Source of the DNA: Nocardia harenae NBRC 108248
GTDB taxonomy: Bacteria > Actinomycetota > Actinomycetes > Mycobacteriales > Mycobacteriaceae
DNA length: 64,000 bases
Assembly (NCBI RefSeq): GCF_001612885.1
Contig: NZ_BDBH01000004.1
Location: 124,001 to 188,000 of the forward strand
Direction: 5' to 3'
In this document: in pieces, positions 60,022 to 64,000 of the stretch
How the letters are laid out: each line of letters opens with the position of its first letter
Position numbering within the stretch: position 1 is the stretch's first letter
Notes under the pieces: model-generated
The model's database searches: none
Seen by the model: the letters and a program-made list of their open reading frames with translations, nothing else
What the model was told of the DNA's origin: nothing
Made by a program: the position numbers and the translations under genes

Positions 60022-61845
60022 ATGACCGAGCAGCTGGACTTCGAGGACACCACCGACTTCGACAGCGCCACCCGCGGCTACCTGGGCGCGCTCGACCCCG
60101 CGGTGATCACCACCGCCGACGGCCGCCCGGTATGGGACGGCACCGCCTACGACTTCCTCACCGGCGCCTGCCCGGACACCGTGCACCCGAGCCTGTGGCG
60201 GCAGGGGCAGCTGTGCAACCTGCAGGGGCTCTTCGAGGTGTGCGAGGGCATCTACCAGGTCCGCAACCTGGACCTGTCGAACATGACCCTGGTCGAGGGC
60301 GAGCGCGGGGTGATCGTGATCGACCCGCTCATCTCCGCCGAGACCGCCGCCGCCGCGCTGGAGCTCTACCGGCGCCACCGCGGCGACCGGCCGGTGACCG
60401 GGCTGATCTACACGCACTCGCACGTCGACCACTTCGGCGGCGCCCGCGGCGTACTGCCCGACGCCGACGCGCAGGTGCCGGTGCTGGCCCCCGCCGGTTT
60501 CCTGGAACACGCCGTCAGCGAGAACGTCTACGCGGGCAATGCCATGACCCGCCGCGCGATCTTCATGTACGGCACCGGGCTGGAGCGCGGCCCGGCCGGG
60601 CAGGTCGGCTGCGGGCTCGGCATGACCACCTCCACCGGCGCCGTCACCCTGATCCCGCCGACGGTCGACATCACCGCCACCGGGCAGACCGAGACCGTGG
60701 ACGGGGTCCGCATCGTCTTCCAGCTCACCCCGGGCACCGAGGCGCCCGCGGAGATGAATTTCCTGTTCCCGGAGCGCCGCGCGCTGTGCATGGCGGAGAA
60801 CGCCACGCACAATATGCACAATGTGCTCACCCTGCGCGGCGCGGTGGTGCGCGACAGCCGCGTCTGGGCCCGCTACCTCGACGAAGCCGTCGCGCTCTTC
60901 GGCGAGCGGGCCGACGTCGCCTTCGCCTCGCACCACTGGCCCACCTGGGGCGCCGAGAATTGGACCAGCTGGCTCACCGGCCAGCGCGACATGTACGCCT
61001 ACCTGCACGACCAGACCCTGCGGCTGCTGAACCGCGGCATGACCGGCACCGAGATCGCCGAGGAACTGCGTTTCCCGCCCGCCCTGGACCGGCTGTGGGC
61101 CAACCGCGGCTACTACGGCTCGCTCTCGCACAATGTGAAGGCCGTCTACCAGCGCTACATGGGCTGGTACGACGGCAACCCCGCGCACCTGTGGGAACAT
61201 CCGCCGGTCGAGACCGCCCGCCGCTTCGCCGCCGACTACGGCGGCGTGGACGCGCTGGTCGCCAGGGGCCGCGACTACGCCGAGCAGGGCGACCTGCGCT
61301 TCGCCGCCACCCTGCTCAACCACGCCGTCTTCGCCGAGCCCGGCCACGACGGCGCCCGTGCGGCGCTCGCCGAGGTCTACGATCGCCTCGGCCACGGCGC
61401 CGAGAACGGCACGTGGCGCAACTTCTTCCTGGTGGGCGCGGGTGAACTCCGCACGGGGGTGACCGACGTGACCGTCGACACCGCCGACCCGCAGATGATG
61501 CTCGCCCTCCCGGTCGAGATGCTCGTCGACTCGCTCGCCATCCGGATCGACGGAATGCGTGCCGCCGCCACCGATTTCACCATGGACTGGCACCTCACCG
61601 ACCTCGACCGCACGATCCGCCTCACCCTCTCCCGCGGCGCCCTCACCCAGCGCACCGACACCCCCGAGACGCCGCTGCCCGGCAAGGCCGACGTCACCCT
61701 GACCCTCACCAAACCGCAGCTGCTCGGGGTGCTCGGCGGCGCCGGGCTGGACGGGGTCGGCATCGACGGCGACGACTCCCTGCTGACCACGCTGACCGGC
61801 CTGGTCGAGACCCCCGATCCCCGGTTCCCCATCGTCACCCCCTGA
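60022..61845 (+). CDS. Alkylsulfatase, metallo-beta-lactamase type (SdsA1/BDS1-like)
   Basis: A 607-aa enzyme from ATG 60022 with GGAGG upstream. The zinc motif is THSHVDHFGG (His132, His134, Asp136, His137). Further ligands are likely in AENATHNMHN and SHHWPTWG, and the dimerisation helical domain contains NRGYYGSLSHNVKAVYQRYMGWYDGNPAHL. The last 120 residues form an SCP2-like domain (MLALPVEMLVDSLAIRIDGMRAA). Family members hydrolyse long alkyl sulfates such as SDS. No signal peptide is visible, so it is probably cytoplasmic. Confidence 0.92.
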   Translation: MTEQLDFEDTTDFDSATRGYLGALDPAVITTADGRPVWDGTAYDFLTGACPDTVHPSLWRQGQLCNLQGLFEVCEGIYQVRNLDLSNMTLVEGERGVIVIDPLISAETAAAALELYRRHRGDRPVTGLIYTHSHVDHFGGARGVLPDADAQVPVLAPAGFLEHAVSENVYAGNAMTRRAIFMYGTGLERGPAGQVGCGLGMTTSTGAVTLIPPTVDITATGQTETVDGVRIVFQLTPGTEAPAEMNFLFPERRALCMAENATHNMHNVLTLRGAVVRDSRVWARYLDEAVALFGERADVAFASHHWPTWGAENWTSWLTGQRDMYAYLHDQTLRLLNRGMTGTEIAEELRFPPALDRLWANRGYYGSLSHNVKAVYQRYMGWYDGNPAHLWEHPPVETARRFAADYGGVDALVARGRDYAEQGDLRFAATLLNHAVFAEPGHDGARAALAEVYDRLGHGAENGTWRNFFLVGAGELRTGVTDVTVDTADPQMMLALPVEMLVDSLAIRIDGMRAAATDFTMDWHLTDLDRTIRLTLSRGALTQRTDTPETPLPGKADVTLTLTKPQLLGVLGGAGLDGVGIDGDDSLLTTLTGLVETPDPRFPIVTP

Positions 61846-61987
61846 CCGTTCGCGCCGGGTGCCCGCGCTCGCCCCGCCGGTGGGAGTACTCGCGGCCGAG
61901 CGAGCCCCTCGGGTGCGGGTCGCCCGGCATGCTCGCGGTGAACGGCGGCCACTCGAACCGCGCGGCGGCCGGCGGCGCGCCTCGTGG

Positions 61988-62809
61988 CTACCAGCGGATC
62001 GCCGCGAGCGAATCCAGCGGCGCGGCCGCCGATTCCGCGCCGATCGGCAGATCGGCCTCGTGCAGCACGGCCGGGAACCGCACCCCGGTGCGCTGCTCGA
62101 TCGCGGTCAGCGGCACCTGGAAGACCCGGAACTCGTCGAGCTCCAGCGCCTCCAGCGGCGCCAGGTTCTGGCCGAGCAGGAAGGCGCGCGCCCGCAGCGC
62201 GCCGCGCTCGGTGAAGACCAGGACCTTCCAGTACTCGCGCGGGATCGGGACGCCGCGGTAGACGCGGTCGTCGGCGGCGAGGACCGGGCCGCCGAAGACA
62301 CTGACCTCGAGCGCGTCGACCTCGGCGTCGTCGAAGACGGCGTCCTCGAGCCTGCCCCAGAGCCCGGCGCGGGCGCTCTGGTTGAAGTCGTCCATCTGCG
62401 GGGCGATATTGGTGTAGAAGAACGAGTCGGCATTGGCGCGCTCGGCCTCGCGCAGCGGACCCCAGAGCAGATCGGCGCGGCGCGCGATATGGCCGCGGTC
62501 GAGGCGGTTGTCGCGGTAGAGCTCATTGCCGATCTGCGCGTCGTCGGGCAGCCTGCGGTCCTTGACGAACTCCAGGTCCGTGCGGGGAAGCCGTTTCAGC
62601 GCCGCGCCGTCGATATTCCACGCCACCCAGATCGCCAGGCGGCGGGCCGGGCTCATGGTCAGCGAGAAATGCGTGTACGGCAGCGGGGGGGTGCTGTCGG
62701 CGTGCGCGGGCGCGGGGACGGCGGTGGCGAGGAAGGCGGGGTCGTAGCCGGTGGCGGCGGTGCGCTCGCGGCCGTCCAGCACGGCCCCGGCGGAGTTGTC
62801 GATGATCAT
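61988..62809 (-). CDS. DNA/RNA non-specific endonuclease (NUC1/EndoG fold)
   Basis: A 273-aa beta-beta-alpha-metal nuclease. The catalytic motif DRGHIARRADLLWG has His107 as general base; the metal Asn is probably Asn134 in FFYTNIAPQMDDFNQ. VSVFGGPVL and the later REYWKVLVF are family landmarks. No signal peptide or transmembrane segment is visible, so an active nuclease may be held inside the cell, which normally calls for an inhibitor or activation step. It is 24 bases after the partial protease/hydrolase gene and probably co-transcribed with it. Confidence 0.9.
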   Translation of the reverse strand: MIIDNSAGAVLDGRERTAATGYDPAFLATAVPAPAHADSTPPLPYTHFSLTMSPARRLAIWVAWNIDGAALKRLPRTDLEFVKDRRLPDDAQIGNELYRDNRLDRGHIARRADLLWGPLREAERANADSFFYTNIAPQMDDFNQSARAGLWGRLEDAVFDDAEVDALEVSVFGGPVLAADDRVYRGVPIPREYWKVLVFTERGALRARAFLLGQNLAPLEALELDEFRVFQVPLTAIEQRTGVRFPAVLHEADLPIGAESAAAPLDSLAAIRW

Positions 62810-62833
62810 GGGACACCTCGGGTTCGGGAGTGG

Positions 62834-64000
62834 TCAGCGGGAGAGCTTGCTGCCGATGGCGGTGGCCACGGCGGGGTGGGCGAGGTACTCGGCGATGTCG
62901 TGGGCGCGCTCCTTCGGGTTCTGGACCGGCAGGTCGCGCAGGTCGCCGCCCCAGGCGCGCTGCAGCGGGCAGCCGATGGCGATCGGGTCGCCGCCGTAGA
63001 AGGTGTTGATCCACTCGCCGACCCGCTCGGGGCGTTTCGGCCCGCCTGCCAGCAGCCGCTGCTGCACGGCGTCGAGCCCGAGCGGGCTGCCCGCGGTGGC
63101 GAGCAGGCTCACCTCCACCTCGGGCGGCAGCTCGGTGAGCAGGTCGAGCGCGACGACGGTGCCGAGACTGTGCGCGACCAGGATCAGCTCGCCGCGCGCG
63201 GGCAGGTCGGCGCGCACGGCGTCGAGTACCCCGCGGCGCACCGCCTCGTCCTCCAGGTAGGCGGCGACGTCGCGGAAGATCGCGCGGATGAGCAGCGAGT
63301 CCAGCCCGCTGTGCGCGGCCACCCAGGAGAGTCCGGTGCGTGCCAGGGAAAGCACGTCGGCGAATGCCTCGTCTGCCACCGGATCGACGGGCGTGGCGCC
63401 GGTCTCGGGCATTCCGACCCGTCGCGCCGCCTCGGCGACCAGGTCCGCGTAGAGCGGGGTCTCGGCGTCGGCGAGCCGTTCCCGTCCGATGCTGCCCGCC
63501 AGCTGGTCGCCGTAGAACGGGAAGGTGATGTCGGCGGGGTCGACCGGGCGCAGCCCGGCCAGGGTGAGCCCCTTGTTCAGCCCGGCCGCCCAGCCGCGCC
63601 GCAGCTCGGCCGGGTCGCGCCCTTGCTGCCCGCGGCCGTGCAGGAACACCACCGTGCGCCGGCCGGCGAAGGCGCCGGTGGCGGCGCGGATTCCGCGGCC
63701 GGGGATGGGCAGCGCCTCCCGGGTCGCGGGCGTTTCCGCGCCGGTCGAGAGCGATGCGGCGGGGCCGAGCTCGTCGAGCAGGGCGCGCTGGGCGGCGTCG
63801 AAGGCGCGCCCGCGCAGGTCGCGCAGCAGCGCGCTGACCCGGGCGCCCTCGTTGGCGATCCAGTGCACGGCGTCCTCGCCGTCGCCGGGCTGCCAGCGCT
63901 TGCCGTCGGTGCGCAGCGGGTGGCCGTCGCTGTCGGTGGCGGCGACCCCGGAGTGGTGCAGCGCGACCAGCTCCCACTGGTCGTTGAAGACCGGCGAGCC
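62834..64000 (-). CDS. Trypsin-like protease fused to alpha/beta hydrolase (5' end outside window)
   Basis: The last 388 codons are visible; the start lies beyond base 64000. The first visible residues, GSPVFNDQWELVALHHSGV, are the catalytic Ser loop and following strand of a V8/trypsin-like serine protease. After a linker, a second domain shows an alpha/beta hydrolase or lipase pattern: VVFLHGRGQQGRDP, a nucleophile elbow LVAHSLGTVVALDLL, and LLATAGSPLG. So one protein joins a protease and an esterase-like domain. It precedes the nuclease gene on the same strand. The role is not known. Confidence 0.8.
   Translation of the reverse strand, partial: GSPVFNDQWELVALHHSGVAATDSDGHPLRTDGKRWQPGDGEDAVHWIANEGARVSALLRDLRGRAFDAAQRALLDELGPAASLSTGAETPATREALPIPGRGIRAATGAFAGRRTVVFLHGRGQQGRDPAELRRGWAAGLNKGLTLAGLRPVDPADITFPFYGDQLAGSIGRERLADAETPLYADLVAEAARRVGMPETGATPVDPVADEAFADVLSLARTGLSWVAAHSGLDSLLIRAIFRDVAAYLEDEAVRRGVLDAVRADLPARGELILVAHSLGTVVALDLLTELPPEVEVSLLATAGSPLGLDAVQQRLLAGGPKRPERVGEWINTFYGGDPIAIGCPLQRAWGGDLRDLPVQNPKERAHDIAEYLAHPAVATAIGSKLSR

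Noticed and set aside
1..64000. CRISPR arrays, insertion sequences, tRNA or rRNA genes
   Set aside because: I looked for regular repeats, transposase motifs and tRNA-like cloverleaves and saw none; a dedicated tRNA or repeat scan could still find something missed by eye.

Overview
The window is about 64 kb of very GC-rich DNA with strong third-position G/C. It is packed with an mce/yrbE operon, F420-type luciferase-like oxidoreductases, TetR/ArsR/IclR/LysR regulators, a FadD ligase and Rieske oxygenases. This is the gene style of a mycolic-acid actinomycete, most likely Nocardia or a close relative. The ArsR regulator at 7123-7491 is strikingly close to Mycobacterium tuberculosis NmtR, which agrees. 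I saw no rRNA, tRNA, CRISPR array, transposase or prophage gene. No stretch longer than about 300 bases lacks a gene.

Layout. 1-4865: a cut-off IclR regulator, a YdcF membrane protein, an alpha/beta hydrolase, a flavin reductase-like protein, a nitroreductase and a saccharopine-dehydrogenase-like reductase. 5089-7491: a divergent cobalt/nickel/iron-type P1B-4 ATPase (CtpJ-like) and NmtR, with an operator between them. 7617-10936: small genes and two LLM-class oxidoreductases. 10941-23020: one tightly overlapped minus-strand operon encoding an AveC-family membrane protein, a MoxR-type AAA+ ATPase, a NorD-like VWA protein, YrbEA, YrbEB and MceA-F. It faces a TetR gene across a perfect inverted repeat.

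23721-31894: a catabolic operon read leftward from a 2Fe-2S ferredoxin. It carries an SDR, two copies of a [Rieske alpha subunit + ~110-aa partner] module around a TauD-type dioxygenase, an amidohydrolase, an aldehyde dehydrogenase, and two very short genes that look like internally deleted remnants. A divergent TetR gene (32001) is preceded by two tandem operator-like repeats. 32626-36241: a CMD-family protein, truncated haemoglobin, FadD and a secreted protein. 36453-39352: a CbiMQO-type Co/Ni ECF transporter with its own divergent ArsR and operator. 39608-48142: an adenylate cyclase, beta-propeller proteins, SRPBCC/ArsR, ArfB, LysR, a phosphotransferase and an LLM oxidoreductase.

48248-50976: a PLP decarboxylase overlapping a cysteine-synthase-like/rhodanese fusion. 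51107-52187: a divergent His-containing membrane protein and CopC. 52219-58452: a cobalamin riboswitch, then a Tat lipoprotein binding protein, a DppB permease, a fused permease-ATPase-ATPase and a MoeA-like protein, all on the minus strand. 58518-64000: DUF389, PLDc_N/SHOCT and alkylsulfatase genes, then a DNA/RNA non-specific endonuclease behind a partial trypsin-like protease/alpha-beta hydrolase fusion.

Two themes stand out. One is metal handling, with three separate cobalt/nickel-linked loci plus copper. The other is unusual gene partnerships: the AAA+/VWA pair inside an mce operon, and an oligopeptide-type transporter under B12-riboswitch control. All functions are read from motifs and gene context; no database search was run.
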